A DNA stretch of 64,000 nucleotides from Capitella teleta (Eukaryota > Annelida > Polychaeta > Capitellidae). A model generated the notes under the pieces. It searched no databases. It worked only from the letters and a program-made list of their open reading frames with translations, and was not told where the DNA came from. Positions within the stretch are counted from its first letter, which is position 1; the number at the start of each line of letters is the position of its first letter. The stretch covers positions 112,776 through 176,775 of the forward strand of contig KB292627.1 of the NCBI GenBank assembly GCA_000328365.1, given 5' to 3'. The translations under genes and the position numbers were made by a program. Positions 25,112-37,509 of the stretch are shown here, one piece after another.

Positions 25112-27126
25112 AAACCATCATTATATTTGATAATAAGGAAATATGTGCAAATTCAAGGAATGACTTTCATGGCTGGCATGGATCAGAAGTGCGAATTGAC
25201 GCGCTGATAAGCGAAATTTACAGGTGCTATGATAGGTTTTAAAAACCAGATGAATTCACTATGAAATTAAAGTATATGTGATAAGTTAAATAAATTCAAT
25301 GTGGAATCATTATAGTGAATTATCAAGTTCGATTCCTGCAAAATCAATTTCAAAAATGAAATAATTACATTGCTGGAAATAATACGTTATGATTCTGTAA
25401 TTCGGTGTTTTTCTTTTTTATTTATTCGCATTTTCTGTCCCAGGTTAGTTTCCCGTCTGCAAAAAAAACAACTGGAAATAATTTCCCTCAAAGCTCAATA
25501 TAATCAACATTTCATCTAATCTGTTCTATTATTAGCATAAATCTAAAGGTTTAGAGACTTTTGAAGTGTCATTTATGGATGTCACGTTTGATGAAATTGT
25601 GCTGACCATGTTCAAGCTGCTCAGTGGTGCATATAATCATAACGCACCTAATTCTGTTAGCTTGGCATCTGACCCGATGCCAGAAATGTACAAACTTAGG
25701 CTCCATAAGGCTGTTTAAAATGATGTCAGTGTTTATTTAACACATGCCGCTTTGACAGCAGAGGTAGGCCTACACCCTCAACGCTGACGTCACGCACCGA
25801 CATGGCTTCAGCATAATGAGCATTTGTAATGACGTGAAAAATGGCCATTGTAATTATTTAGCGATCAATTTCTTCTTGATTTAATTTGGTTGCTGTTGTA
25901 AAACACCATTTTTTTTAGGAAAAACATTCAATAATGAATGGCGCAATCGGTAGCAAAGATCATCGATCATGCATCGATCCGCCCGAAAAAAATTACTAAT
26001 TTTTTTTCATAGCCATGTTTATTGTTTTTCATGCTGTTTCAGCATGTGAATCATTTTGGTGTGCAGCGTCACATATTGTATTACCATTTGCCGTTAACTG
26101 TATAAATGCATGTAATGATATTACATGCAAGCAATTAAACGACTAGAGCCTAAGAATTAGGAGCTAAAATTACTACATATGTTTCACTCATTTAGGTCTA
26201 CAGACTACATGTATGCTCAATAACATTAAATGTTATTAAATATTTTAAGTAACAAATTTTGTGACTTAAATATTTATAAACAGCAAAGGATTTGATAATA
26301 CAAAATTGTAATAATTATGAAGAACACAATAAGATTCTTTGTTATAGATATATATACATAGCAATATGGAAACAATGTTTTAATAAAGGAATCTAGGGTT
26401 CTCCCCACCCCTTAATTTCCATAAATATGGAGATTAGCTTGTATTATACTCAAGATGGGACATCATCCTATCTCCTCATTTTGAGAAACTGGTCACAACG
26501 TGTTGCATGAGCGACTCACAGTTAGAATATCATGTATGTAATAGTGTGTTTGTCAATTCCTGAATAATGCATTACTTTGTTCAATGTGCAATACATTTTG
26601 TTCGTGCACATGTGTGTGTGGAAGCGTTATAATTGTTTTCACTGGTTCATTATCATAACGCACCGTTTTGAGCTGGCTCAATATGCACCCTGTATTCAGC
26701 GACCACCTGTCTTAAGCGACTGTTTGAAATCAGTCCCCAGATTGGTCGTTATAGACAGGTTTTACTGTATTTGAAAAAAAAAAAAATCAAAATATATATT
26801 CGGTGTCAACTTGCATTTTTAAAATCAGCGACTTATTGTTTCGACTTGGAACGACTGACGGCATTCCACTATTTGAATCTCATTGGGAATGTCATTAAAT
26901 GTCTCAATTTACTGCCTTTGAACTGCCTTTGATAGCTGTACATCCATTTGTGCCAGAATGCTACGTACTTGTTTTAATATCCAGCAGTTCAGATAGAGCA
27001 AGGTACATCATTTATGCATGGTCTGTCCTTTCTAGTTTGAGGTATTTAGCTGAGTTCAAAATATTTTTTTGTTCACAAGACATAGGTGAATGATTGTATT
27101 TAATGTCGTTGCAAATTTTTCTCCAG
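25112..27126. other. Intergenic between GFM2 and TATDN3
   Basis: GFM2 and TATDN3 are divergent, so this 2-kb stretch should contain both promoters. I see no TATA box or other clear element that I would defend. A short transposon end lies near 26670-26771. The rest is AT-rich and featureless. Confidence 0.4.
26670..26771 (-). mobile_element. Solo end of a pogo/Tigger-like DNA transposon
   Basis: On the minus strand the sequence begins TACAGTAAAACCTGTCTATA and continues ACGACCAATC. This resembles the terminal inverted repeats of pogo/Tigger-type mariner elements (CAGT-AAACCTC/G-TATAACGA style, inserting at TA). The repeat unit echoes internally (GACAGGTGGTCGCT). No partner end or transposase is visible, so this is a relic. 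Confidence 0.4.
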
Positions 27127-27134
27127 ATGTCATC

Positions 27135-28671
27135 ATGTTTATAGACGCTCATACACATCTATATGATGCAGAATTTGATGAGGTAAATTTCGCATCTTTG
27201 TGCAAATGTATGAAATAATAATCAGATCTGCTTTACAGGACTTATCTGAGGTCATACAGCGAGCAAAAGAGGTTTAATTTTTGGCTTTCTTTCTTTGCAA
27301 TTCTGTAAAGAAGTTTCCTGCACACAAAGTATTGATTTTTGTCGTTAATATTTTTACAGGCTGGCGTGAAAGCAGCTCAAGTTGTGGCGATCCAACCTTC
27401 AGATTGTACAAAAATATTGGAATTGCAAAAAAGGTGCACTTCTATCAGTTGTAAATTCACAATATGATAAATTTATCTGTAATGAGAATAGGCGATGAGT
27501 TGAATTTATATACATGCACCAGTATATGCATGTAATTAACTCTTGGTCAAACCATCAGAATACTACAAAATTCTAATATTATTTATCTTCAGGTTTCCTG
27601 AATTTTGTCTTCCGGGATTCGGCATCCATCCAGTGCAGGTTGATTAAGTATTTAACGACTAAATAAGTGATCCAATTAATTATTTCCAGCATGACAACGG
27701 TATCCCTAGAAGTGCCACTCTTAAGGTACTGTGCCGTTGTGAGTGAAACATTTTGACTAAATTCTAATGTGATGTTTTTCTCTCAGGATTTAGATGAAAT
27801 GCTTCCGTGGATTGAGGAGCATCACAGTAAATTAGTTTGCATCGGAGAGGTTAATCTCACAAGAATAATTTCACTTCTTATAATATTCTATTCTATTTTA
27901 GGTTGGTCTAGATTTTACTCCCCATTGGTGTAAAACTGATGAAGATAAAAGGAGTCAAAGAGAAGTCTTACTGAAACAGGTTCACTTATAATCAGGCTTA
28001 AACATATTTTTATATTCTATTTATTATTTAAATCAAAAGGTGTATCTTGCCAGAAAGTATGATCTACCGCTGTGAGTAATGAACACTTTTTTTGCAACAT
28101 CCTCAATTTTCTTCTCAGCAACGTGCATTCAAGATCAGCCGGTCGGCCAACGATAGCTCTCCTCAAGGAAGCCGGTTGGCATTGCATTGTATCCACGTCT
28201 AAATTGATTGGTGTTTATTCCCACAGGGGCTGAGAGCGTTTTGATGCATGCGTTTGACGGGCGACCAGCGTACGCTTTGGACGGTGTCTCTGCCGGTTAC
28301 TTCTTCTCCGTACCTCCGTCAATAATCCGCGGTGATCAGGTGACCAGTGTAACGTGATCATCGCGGCACAAGTTTCATTTTCTTCTCGTCCAGATGAAGA
28401 AACTGGTTCAGCGTGTTCCGCTAGAGAAGCTCATCCTTGAGACCGATTCACCGGCCCTGGGCCCAGAGAAACAGGTGTTGTTTGGTTGACCTCTTGTGAA
28501 CTCCGAACTCTGAACCTTTTTTTCCTGCAGGTCCGTAATGAACCTGCAAACATTCGGGTTTCGTGTGAATGCATAGCTGATATCAAAGGACTTGATGTAG
28601 ACATTGTTGCTCAGGCACTGTGGAAAAACACTCTGAAATTGTTTCCAAGAATAAAATTATATATGAGATGA
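27135..28671 (+). CDS. TATDN3: TatD-family metal-dependent hydrolase / deoxyribonuclease TATDN3
   Basis: A putative metal-dependent nuclease with a TIM-barrel amidohydrolase fold. Twelve exons: 27135-27182, 27239-27271, 27360-27433, 27593-27638, 27690-27725, 27787-27849, 27902-27979, 28040-28071, 28119-28174, 28227-28339, 28394-28474, 28531-28671. All are GT-AG and phases join cleanly to 266 aa (human about 274). Metal-ligand motifs: DAHTHL at the N-terminus (His6, His8), [23 protein letters not shown] and [12 protein letters not shown]. Exon 1 is preceded by a good acceptor (TCTCCAG at 27126), so an upstream exon may exist; without it, translation starts at 27135. Most introns are 47-61 bp and the smallest exon is 32 bp. 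It converges on the sulfotransferase gene. Confidence 0.94.
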
Positions 28672-29070
28672 ACAACAATTTGTATTTATTAAATCCTGCT
28701 GAATTGTTTTGTTTTTTTTTCACAATTAAAAAAATTTAAATTATTGAAAAAAAGAGAAGATAATACTCAATAGTTATGCAGCACAAAATTCTAAACAAGT
28801 TTCAAATGCATTTGCACTTGACGAAAAAGAAGTCTCCAACATGGATAACGATTGACAGAAAAAAAAAATGACAACAGTTTTACAAATAATCATATAATGA
28901 TAAACTTCTCTTCTTTCGTCGAAAGAAATCTTAACTATAATTCACTAGTACATGTATACTAGATCTAGTCAGAAGGAAAAAAAAAAGACAGTATGTTGAT
29001 TACGCTGATACAAAATATTTATCAGCGGCTGCTTAAGTTCTACTTTGTGTAGATCGAGTGTATAATCAAA

Positions 29071-30611
29071 TCATAAATACTTAGGATAATGAATTGCGAG
29101 GTAACCTAGCAGCTCAGCGCAATGTTCTTGTTGCTGTATCATAGTCTGCAAACCAGCGTTCATCTTCTTCCATCTCATTGCCGTGTGCGTCGCGTTCATC
29201 CTCTTCGTCCCGGACACGGGTCCGTCCTTAACAGCATGTGTTCTATCCCATACGGCTCGCTCAAGAACGCTGCTAACATTCTGCCCTAAGAAGCGATATA
29301 TCTCCTGTAATGAATCCTCGGGTTGCATTGCCAATTTCTCGTATCTTATCTCTAGAACGCTGTTAGGATATTTCAGGTTTATCTTCTTAGCTTCTTGGAT
29401 ATTTCTCCATATTTGGTGACACAACATGTCAGCAAACCTTAGTCTCTCACGAGTTTCGTTTTCCCCTTTCAGGTTGATCCCCAACAGGGCGTCATCCTGG
29501 AGAGTTTTGAATCTCCTTGACTGGAAAATTCCTCGTGGATCTCGAATCAAATGAATGATTTTTAGATTTGTATCCGGTAATGTTTGGATAATATCTTCGA
29601 CTAGATCCATGCGGTATCGCACCACTTTGGTGGCTCGTATTGGTGACTGTCTGCACGTTTCTTCCAGGACGTTTAAACAATCCTTGATGTTTTTTTTAGC
29701 CTTGCAACTGAAATAACTGTTCATTTTGCGATTCTTGGAACTCCAGTGTGCCTGATTCATAAAGTAATGGGTGTAGACATCCATGGCTACTCCCGGCATG
29801 TTGCAAGACAGTATGCTGCTAAGAGAATGCATCATAGTTTCCCTCTCTTCTGGTGACGCAGTTCTGTATAGAAGCGGAGAATTATATCACCATTCTTCTC
29901 AAATATATATACCACCACATTTACCTGTATGTACCGTTGTCGTGAAACATATGGCAGAGCATTTGTCGACATCGCATTCTCTCGCGTGAGAATTTCCGAT
30001 CGTACAGAGACGGCAGGGGTTCAAACCAGTAGAAGGAGTCGCCGTTGAGGTTGAAGAACTCCCCCAAAAGACTCGTACCCCCCCGCATGTACCCCAACAG
30101 CAACACTGATATCTCATTCTGTGTGCGCTGGGAAGGTAAGGTGACCTGAAAATATCAAAGAGAGTGCTAGACAAATACTTATAATTATCAATTAAGACAA
30201 AACGGTATAGCGGCCGCATAGAATATATAGCCCTACGCATCTTTACTGGTGTTGAATGGTGGTGGATATCCTTGTGTAATTATCAAGTAGTTATTTACCT
30301 CTTCATCGATAAAATCGAAGGGATATTTGCGTCTGACGATGGGCTCAATCGGCTCTGTGTTGTCCCTCAGTGGGCTGACGAAAGTGACATGGACAGTGAT
30401 GACCAAACTGACTGTCACTAAGAAGACGAGAGCACTGAGCCGCAGTATCCATCTCGATCTGCTGAAATGGCACCAAAGTGTTCAATGATTAGGTGGGAGA
30501 TATGAACGTGTGGTATGGATGAATCCAATTGTGATAAATCATAGTTATATAGCACTGTAGGTGCTGCATATGTGTCGACCTTAACTTCCTTAAGCAAACC
30601 TACCTTGTCAT
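29071..30611 (-). CDS. Golgi carbohydrate sulfotransferase (CHST1/3-like)
   Basis: A type II membrane enzyme that moves sulfate from PAPS to sugar hydroxyls on glycans or glycosaminoglycans. Exons (minus): 30611-30604 (only 8 nt, MTS), 30461-30299, 30145-29925, 29863-29071. The joined frame is 394 aa. A short basic start (SRSRW) and one membrane span at about residues 8-28 (ALVFLVTVSLVITVHV) fit a Golgi anchor. GYMRGGTS at 75-82 is the 5'-phosphosulfate-binding loop. LIRDPRG at about 236-242 is the 3'-phosphate-binding motif with the conserved Arg-Asp-Pro-Arg. The 8-nt first coding exon is supported by matching phases and a good acceptor at 30462. Two potential N-glycosylation sites are in the C-terminal half (NVS, NAT). 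The acceptor sugar cannot be read from the sequence. Confidence 0.88.
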
Positions 30612-30649
30612 TGCTGGAATGTTCCGGTACCAAACTCCTCTCAGAAAAC

Positions 30650-32880
30650 ATCTGACCAATAAATAAAGTCTCCTGGTATAAATTGACGCTGTTTCAGTGA
30701 TCATATAGAAGCCTGTTGGAACAGATCAGCCTTTGATGCCTTTGCGTGTCGCTAAGCAAAGGAATGGGACCGAAGGCAAGCGATGTTTAAAAGTGAGGAG
30801 GAACTGAGCAGCAGTCAATATTGATTTGTGTACGAGACCAGTGTAAATAAACAGTTTTGAGTTATACGCATATTAAACTGATATTTGGCTTAACTTTAAG
30901 AAGTGAAACACTTGAGGTTGTTTATATTATATTCATCAAGTTCCTATATTGAGTATAGCCCTATATACGATTATAAAACGAATTGATTGTAACTTAGAAT
31001 TAGCTCAGGAGTGTACGTAACTACGTATATATACTCAGTATAGGACTATCGCGTTGATCGGGACACTTGCGTATGTGCAATATTATGCATACGAGTGCAA
31101 TCTTTAATATTTGGTACCCACAATTAAGGTGGTACTTGTCGCAGGTTTTCCACCTGTGCGACCAGGTCTTAGGTTATGCATCATCAGTCCTGCAGTTTAG
31201 GCGGGCATGCACGGGGCTGCGTTCCCAGTCGAAGATAAATCTCTCCGTCGAAGTCGATCCTGTTTTTGAATGGCTGAACACCGCGCGGGCTTTGACCATT
31301 TGTTCTGGAGGCTATTCCAAGCATTGACCATTCGGATATTCCTCGAAGAGTTCTCGGAAAATGCGTCTGTGCTAAATGAAGATGGCATCCGAAATTTGAA
31401 GATTTCGTAGCTTATTTGATTTCTTCTGCTATTCGATTTCTGGGTCCATAATAATTATAAGCGGAGGGCATGGGACATACTAGTGCTTTCCTATACACTC
31501 ACGAATCAATACCAAATATGCATGGATATAAAGTAACATCATGACAACCTTTTTGAAATAAATTGGCGATACAATGTTAAATCACGGTAGGGGCCTACAG
31601 TTATGGAAATTACAGCAAGGATGCTGCTTATTAATTGTGAAGCCTTTATCTGCACTGACGTAATGGATTGTTGCTTAATTTTGGCATTGAAATCATCCGG
31701 GAAGGTTCCGATCGGACGAAAAGTAAAACTTGATACATGTATGCATTCAGAAGACATAGCTATGCATTGCATTACTTGAATAATCTGAACAGCCTCCCAC
31801 AATTGCGGTACGTGAGTCGAGGCGCTGTCATGAAATATCAAGTGTGACATAATCACGAGCCGTCCTCACATTCATTTGCAACTTGTGCACTTAGAGGTGG
31901 TCAAGGGCCAGTTGATTTGTTTTTCTCGAAATATTTGGCTGAATTCCGGATAATTTTACGGGCGCTATGAGAAGGAAATTGCTCATTTTGGAACACAATC
32001 TTCTGTTATAACCTTTCCTAAGTCATGTTGCATTTTTGAGTTCAGAATTAATGGGCCGATATTATTTTGTACTTGCCGATACATACAGTATATGTAATAT
32101 AGGATATCTCAACCGGTATCCGATTATTAGGTATTACGCATAATTACTACGTCACTAGAATATGAATGCTCAGTGGGAGTGTCACTCTGTACGCCTTCCC
32201 ACGTATTGGATGTGCTCATCATCCCCCAAAATGCGACGGCGAAAGTCCACGTTACGTAACAACACATGTGTACACACGTGATTTCACGAGTGCTGTGTAT
32301 AATTAATCTATCTGCTTTGTCTGGCTATAATCATATGAACCGCAATACATGAAATTGAAATTAAACATCGGAATTTTTAAATACATGTACAGACAAAATC
32401 TACCATTGGTGAGCATGAGTAATTTAATCTCTAATAATTGGCTCATATATAATTATAAGTTATCTCTTACGGTCGTGATGCAGTTGCAATTTATTATTTA
32501 CCTAATGTGATTTATACTTCGACACAAAGCAATATGGATGAAAAAGAAGTCTCAAAGTCTGAGATAAGTGTATTTCAATGGGCACCAACAAAAGTGGAAG
32601 TGACAGGCTTGCAATACTGTATCAGTGGCCATGAAACTATGATAAACGAATGAAAAAAAAGATAGGAAGATAAGAGTAATTATTATATCACAAGTCGGTA
32701 TGCAGGGTATCGTATTTTAATGCTGGAATAGTGATTGAAGTGATCTAGAATTCCTTCTAGATGTTGAGTAGATGCATCGCGGTTAAAGCATTCGACAGAA
32801 ATGAATGTAAAATTCTGATTTGTTTGATCACAATATCGCCAACAAATGTAATGGGTTCTGCTATGGTTGTTAAGGGGAAG
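30650..32880. other. Intergenic, no gene seen
   Basis: This stretch lies upstream of the sulfotransferase gene. Frames at 31067-31327 and 31539-31856 are open but have neither splice context nor recognisable residues. I would not annotate them. Confidence 0.4.
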
Positions 32881-32888
32881 AGAGTCCT

Positions 32889-33389
32889 CTACGCGACTGT
32901 GTTAGCAGGAGGGTAGTTCCGACAATGGACAAGGCTTCCTAGGACTGTATGCCAGAGGTATGTGTCTTTCCCTTTCGCAGGCATAGCCTTGTAAGCAGGG
33001 GGTGCGGACACCGTTCGGGACAGCGACACTCCGCTCGGAACGGTGTCTTTGTGGATCTTCGCCGTGATCGGCACAGGACCCATGGTGTAACCGCGGTTGA
33101 TGTCGAATCGGTTCTTGATGCCTGGCGGACAAAAGTCTCTGTTAGGGTGAAGGCTGGCCAACGGGCGACTCCTCGAAGGGGCGGTCAGATTGTTTTCGCT
33201 GGAGATTGTTGGGAAGAACGCAGAGTTGGAGAATGGACGAGTGAGTTCGCTTGCTTTCTTGCGTATGTTAGCTGGTCCTTCTATCATTGATTCTCGGAAC
33301 GTGAAGCCGTAAGTTTGGTTGGTCGTAGCTGGTTTATCTTGCGACCAGTGGTAGTAGGATGGGGCACCCTTCGACATCTTGGACAATAT
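32889..33389 (-). CDS. Hypothetical protein, terminal coding exon
   Basis: An open frame of 163 codons from an ATG at 33377 to a TAG at 32889. It is preceded by a strong acceptor (T-rich tract then TTTTTAG at 33390), so this is probably the last exon of a gene whose earlier exon(s) I have not found, or the ATG is the true start after a 5' UTR intron. The protein is basic and rich in Pro, Ser, Tyr and Asn, with short turn-rich motifs (SYYHW, NRDFCPPGIKNRFDINRGY, TMGPVPITAKIHKDTVPSG), no membrane span and no coiled coil. That texture is common among small axonemal microtubule-associated proteins, but I match it to no named family. Confidence 0.6.
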   Translation of the reverse strand: MLSKMSKGAPSYYHWSQDKPATTNQTYGFTFRESMIEGPANIRKKASELTRPFSNSAFFPTISSENNLTAPSRSRPLASLHPNRDFCPPGIKNRFDINRGYTMGPVPITAKIHKDTVPSGVSLSRTVSAPPAYKAMPAKGKDTYLWHTVLGSLVHCRNYPPANTVA

Positions 33390-33899
33390 CTAAAAATAAT
33401 AATAAAAGTATACTTTGTATATTTTAGATTCAATTTGGACATGTGACCTCTTGGCAGAAGGTCAGCGGATGGCTTTTTGGCTTAGTCAGCCCTCATAATA
33501 TAATCCATCCTTAACACTTCAAAATCCACTCAGAGGCTATATAGCATGTAATCCGACTTTAAAATTAGTTGTGTTTTCATAAGGTCTTAATATGTCTGTC
33601 ATACAGACGATGGAATCATGTGACTGGATTTTATGATCAATCTACTTTTGAATTAATTTTTTAATCTCATCTCATCACAGAAGCCTCATGTAAAATCAGT
33701 TTTGTAAACAGCAATCTTGAAGAACTCTGAAGTTAACAGTTTGTTTGAGAATTGACCTGGTAATTTGGTAAACAGAGTTACACACCTCTAATGCTATATA
33801 TAGGTGTATAGGCCCACTGTGCCTCAAATTAGGTCAGCGTATGAAATGGGGACCTCTTTACCAATCAACAAGATGATAAAAAATAATTATGATTGTGAA

Positions 33900-34770
33900 A
33901 AAGGATCGTAGATAAAGTGGTAATTAAACAAATATATATCTGTTTATTAATTGGTCTTGATTTATATAATTTAATGAATTATAAAGCTCGAAATTGAGTA
34001 CAATTCAATCATATGTCACAGCCTTACATATATAAAATGCATTAATATATATAATTAACTATTTTCACAGGTTCCGGTATATATATATAATAACCTTTAT
34101 AAGGTACATATGCAATTACATTTTAAATATTAAATAAATAAAAAAAAAAAAAAAAAAAAAAAAAAAATAAATAAATTAATAATTAAATTCATTAATAAAT
34201 TAATCAATAAATTATTCAATTAATAGATTAATCAATCGAACTGTTGGCCTATATGATAGCGTCTGGATTATATCTTAAGGAATGAAATAAATAAAGCTCA
34301 ATTTTAATTACATCATTTAGTACATGTATAGTACATAGCTAGGCCAAGAGTATAATTTTCTGAATGATATAATTAAGATATATTAGAGAATATATCTTAG
34401 AATGATATTATCATTCCTGACATACTTATAACCATGAATAAAGATATGTATATATATAATATTATATATCATGTAATATTTATACTTATAACCATGAATA
34501 AAGATATGTATATATATAATATTATATATCATGTAATATTATATATTATATAATATGTAATTATATATATCATGTATATACCACTTTATATGTGAGTATG
34601 AATAAAGATATGTATATATATAATATTATATATAAATGTATGAATGTTGATAAAATATACAACTATCCTAATCATGGCTACCCATTGTCATATGATATCA
34701 GGTTAATTATAATATTTTTCTCTCAGTATAAATTATATGACTATATAATTATATAGTCAAAGGACCTATA
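33900..34770. repeat. Extremely AT-rich tract with simple repeats
   Basis: The DNA is dominated by AT dinucleotide runs, an A run at about 34139-34166, the perfect 20-bp palindrome GACTATATAATTATATAGTC near 34739-34758, and a 60-bp tandem duplication described separately. There are no coding features. Confidence 0.7.
34424..34543. repeat. 60-bp tandem duplication, plus a partial third unit
   Basis: A 60-bp unit beginning ACTTATAACCATGAATAAAG occurs at 34424 and again at 34484 with essentially no differences. A shorter third occurrence (ATGAATAAAGATATGTATAT) begins near 34598. Confidence 0.85.
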
Positions 34771-35080
34771 AGCTCGGCTTAACTTAAGGAGTATAATTAT
34801 AGCCAGCTTATATGCAAAAATATAACATTAATACATCAGCCAGCTAGCGGCTAGCTATTATATTATATTATAGTCAATGACAATCACCTATCAAGTCCTA
34901 TGGTATTACTTTATGTATTATTGTATATATTGCCCGAAATATCATTAAAAAAAATTCATATCTCGATGTATGGAAAAATAATGAAATTACAGTTCACATG
35001 CATGAATGGCTTCAGATCACCTGATCACCTCGAATGATTGAAGATTGCACACTTATTGACTAATTGGATCCTAGGCCTAT

Positions 35081-35277
35081 NNNNNNNNNNNNNNNNNNNN
35101 NNNNNNNNNNNNNNNNNNNNNNNNNNNNNNNNNNNNNNNNNNNNNNNNNNNNNNNNNNNNNNNNNNNNNNNNNNNNNNNNNNNNNNNNNNNNNNNNNNNN
35201 NNNNNNNNNNNNNNNNNNNNNNNNNNNNNNNNNNNNNNNNNNNNNNNNNNNNNNNNNNNNNNNNNNNNNNNNNNNNN
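35081..35277. other. Assembly gap (N run)
   Basis: 197 undetermined bases. All open frames reported across it are artefacts. Confidence 1.
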
Positions 35278-35702
35278 AATGGAGATGAGCCAGTGTCAAG
35301 CACCCCAGATAAACACCGACCCCAGAGCGGACAGCAGACGATGTTTACTGCTTCTCTTTCACCTCAATCTCGTTGCCAAGCAAGCCGCGCATGCGCATTG
35401 ATCATGGCCGTATAAATCATAACGCCCTCTGGATTTATGTGACTGCAATTCAGGCAAATTCATAACGGTCAACACTCGAAGGCCGTGTTCTGGCCTTGGC
35501 TTCGATTCAACTGATTCAAAAATTTACCTCGCATTTGTGACGCCTGATCCTCAGACATCAGTTAACGTAGTGTTATTTGGTGATACTGCATAATTTATTT
35601 AGAATTATATCGCTTTTAATATAATTTCACTCAGATTGTTTTTGTTTTATTACCACTATAGTTTTTGGTGCGTTAAATGTCAACAGTATTTCAATAAGTT
35701 CA

Positions 35703-37352
35703 GCCGAAAAAAAAATAACTTTCATGAGAAAACATCGAAGAATTAAAAATAACAAACACAAAAAAACAAAACAAAAACAAAGGTGAACTTGAGTATTCAT
35801 TCATTGTTGATGTTAAACGTTATGTTTGGTCCTGAATTGCTCAGCCATTATACCACTCAGTGAGTCTGCCAGCCAATCAGCTGTGTGTATTTGCGTGCTT
35901 TATTCGTGTATAAATAACGCGGATAAATAATCAAATAGCATAGATCACTCTCGCCATTCACCTAATGTTGAAGTCTCAAAAAGCAATTTCATAACGCCTC
36001 CGCTCATTGGACGTTATGATCTCATATGCGTCAAAATAAGCCACGCGGAAGAATAGCGCAAAGCTCGTCTGCACGATGGCGTCGCCTCGATTTTCAGTCG
36101 GCAATTATGCGTAGAATTTGGTGTTAGTACCAAATGACAGAGAAACTTTAGGCTTTAATTTATATGTTATGAAAAACTGCAATAAATGTATGCAGTGGGG
36201 GATGAACATCGTGATAAATAAAATCTTGTCATGTCAGCTTGACTCAAAAGGTCAAAGGTCATCAAGTTGAGGGTCTGACAAATGCCGTATATTTATCAGA
36301 GATCAGAAACCAAATATTACCGTGTATATTGATTTATCAAAATTTGATAGATATCATGTATTACTTCAATCGAGTAAATCAAAATTAAAACGGTATAAAA
36401 CTTCAGCGTTCACGAAATCCAGCTTTGCATCTGCGGAAAACAGGCCAAATATAAACTACTCATTTATGATGGCACATAATGAAGTTAGTGATAAAAATAA
36501 TTGTGACGACGACCTTGTTATACAGAGTGGGCCAAAAGTTTATTTTTATTATAATATTGTTATATTGTGTTATTCTGCGCCCATTGATTTATGCAAAGAA
36601 ATCAGGTAAGAAGCATATCTTGAATGAGAGAGGAACATTCAAATGCGAGTGGTGAGTGATTGCGAAGAGAGCAAAATCAGATGAGCCCCTGAGTGATCAT
36701 TGGTGAATGTCATCTCTTGTAAGACACTTCAACACAAAATCTATGCTTCGTTTTTATTTTAAAAGATAAACAATAGTGCTACTGTCACAACTATAGCACT
36801 CTAAAACAAAACAATAGAACGAGAATGTTGCTTTAATGATGCGTTCAATGAAGCCTATCCATGGTTCAGGGCCCTGGTTGTCGCCAAAAGTGGAAATATC
36901 ATGAAATGATGAGTGCACTAGTGTTAATTGAAATAAATCGGCATAAGTGTTGATGAAATTGAAATATAAATAATAAGTATAGCAGCAAAGCTTGCCAGAT
37001 TAACCATACCAAGTATTTATTTCTCTTATCTTAGTGTAATTTTACACTGCGATCTGTTTTGTGACACTTTCTCAGAAATGTGATGCACCATTGAAAAGCA
37101 TTGAGATCTTTAACATGGTGTAGATAGACTACTTTTGGCCCACTATGTATTTTAGAAGAAAAAAAAAGGCTTATTTCACGAGGATTTCTTTTACGCTAAT
37201 ATTGGAGATGGCTGAGCAATTCAGGACCAAACATAACGTTTAATATCAACCATGAATAAATAAATACTCTTGTTTACCTTTGTTTTTGTTTTTTGTTTGT
37301 GTTTGTTATTTTTAATTCTTCGATGTTTTCTCATGAAAGAAAAGTTTTCGGC
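35703..37352. mobile_element. Inverted-repeat (foldback-type) element, 146-bp arms
   Basis: 35703-35848 and 37208-37352 are long inverted repeats of each other. They start with GCCGAAAA at the outer ends and finish with GCTCAGCCAT at the inner ends, with a few mismatches and small indels in an A-rich section. The 1.36-kb interior has no transposase and contains a second element (36519-37150). I see no clean target-site duplication outside the arms. The family is unassigned. Confidence 0.75.
36519..37150 (+). mobile_element. Mariner-like MITE, copy 1
   Basis: The left end TACAGAGTGGGCCAAAAGT and the right end ACTTTTGGCCCACTATGTA are near-perfect inverted repeats bounded by TA. The interior is shared with two other copies in this window, at 47729-48302 and 54353-55050: segments around TGCAAAGAAATC, CAGATGAGCCCCTGA and an ACACTCTAAAACAAA-like stretch. 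There is no transposase frame. TA-bounded inverted repeats fit Tc1/mariner. It is nested in the larger inverted-repeat element. Confidence 0.75.
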
Positions 37353-37509
37353 ATAACGTTCTTATATCCCCTCGCATTATGATTGCATAAATAATGATTA
37401 TCTATGGGCTGCACAACTCTATCTGGTGCGTAAGAATAGACGATGACAACAAAATGGAACAGTCTACCGAAGTAAATGTCTGTTTTGCAAGGTAATTTTC
37501 GTGGTATAA

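Noticed and set aside
35025-35415. Open frames spanning 35081-35277
   Set aside because: They are created by the N run.
36322-36609. 95-codon plus-strand open frame
   Set aside because: It runs into the left end of MITE copy 1 and has no recognisable residues, so it is probably chance.
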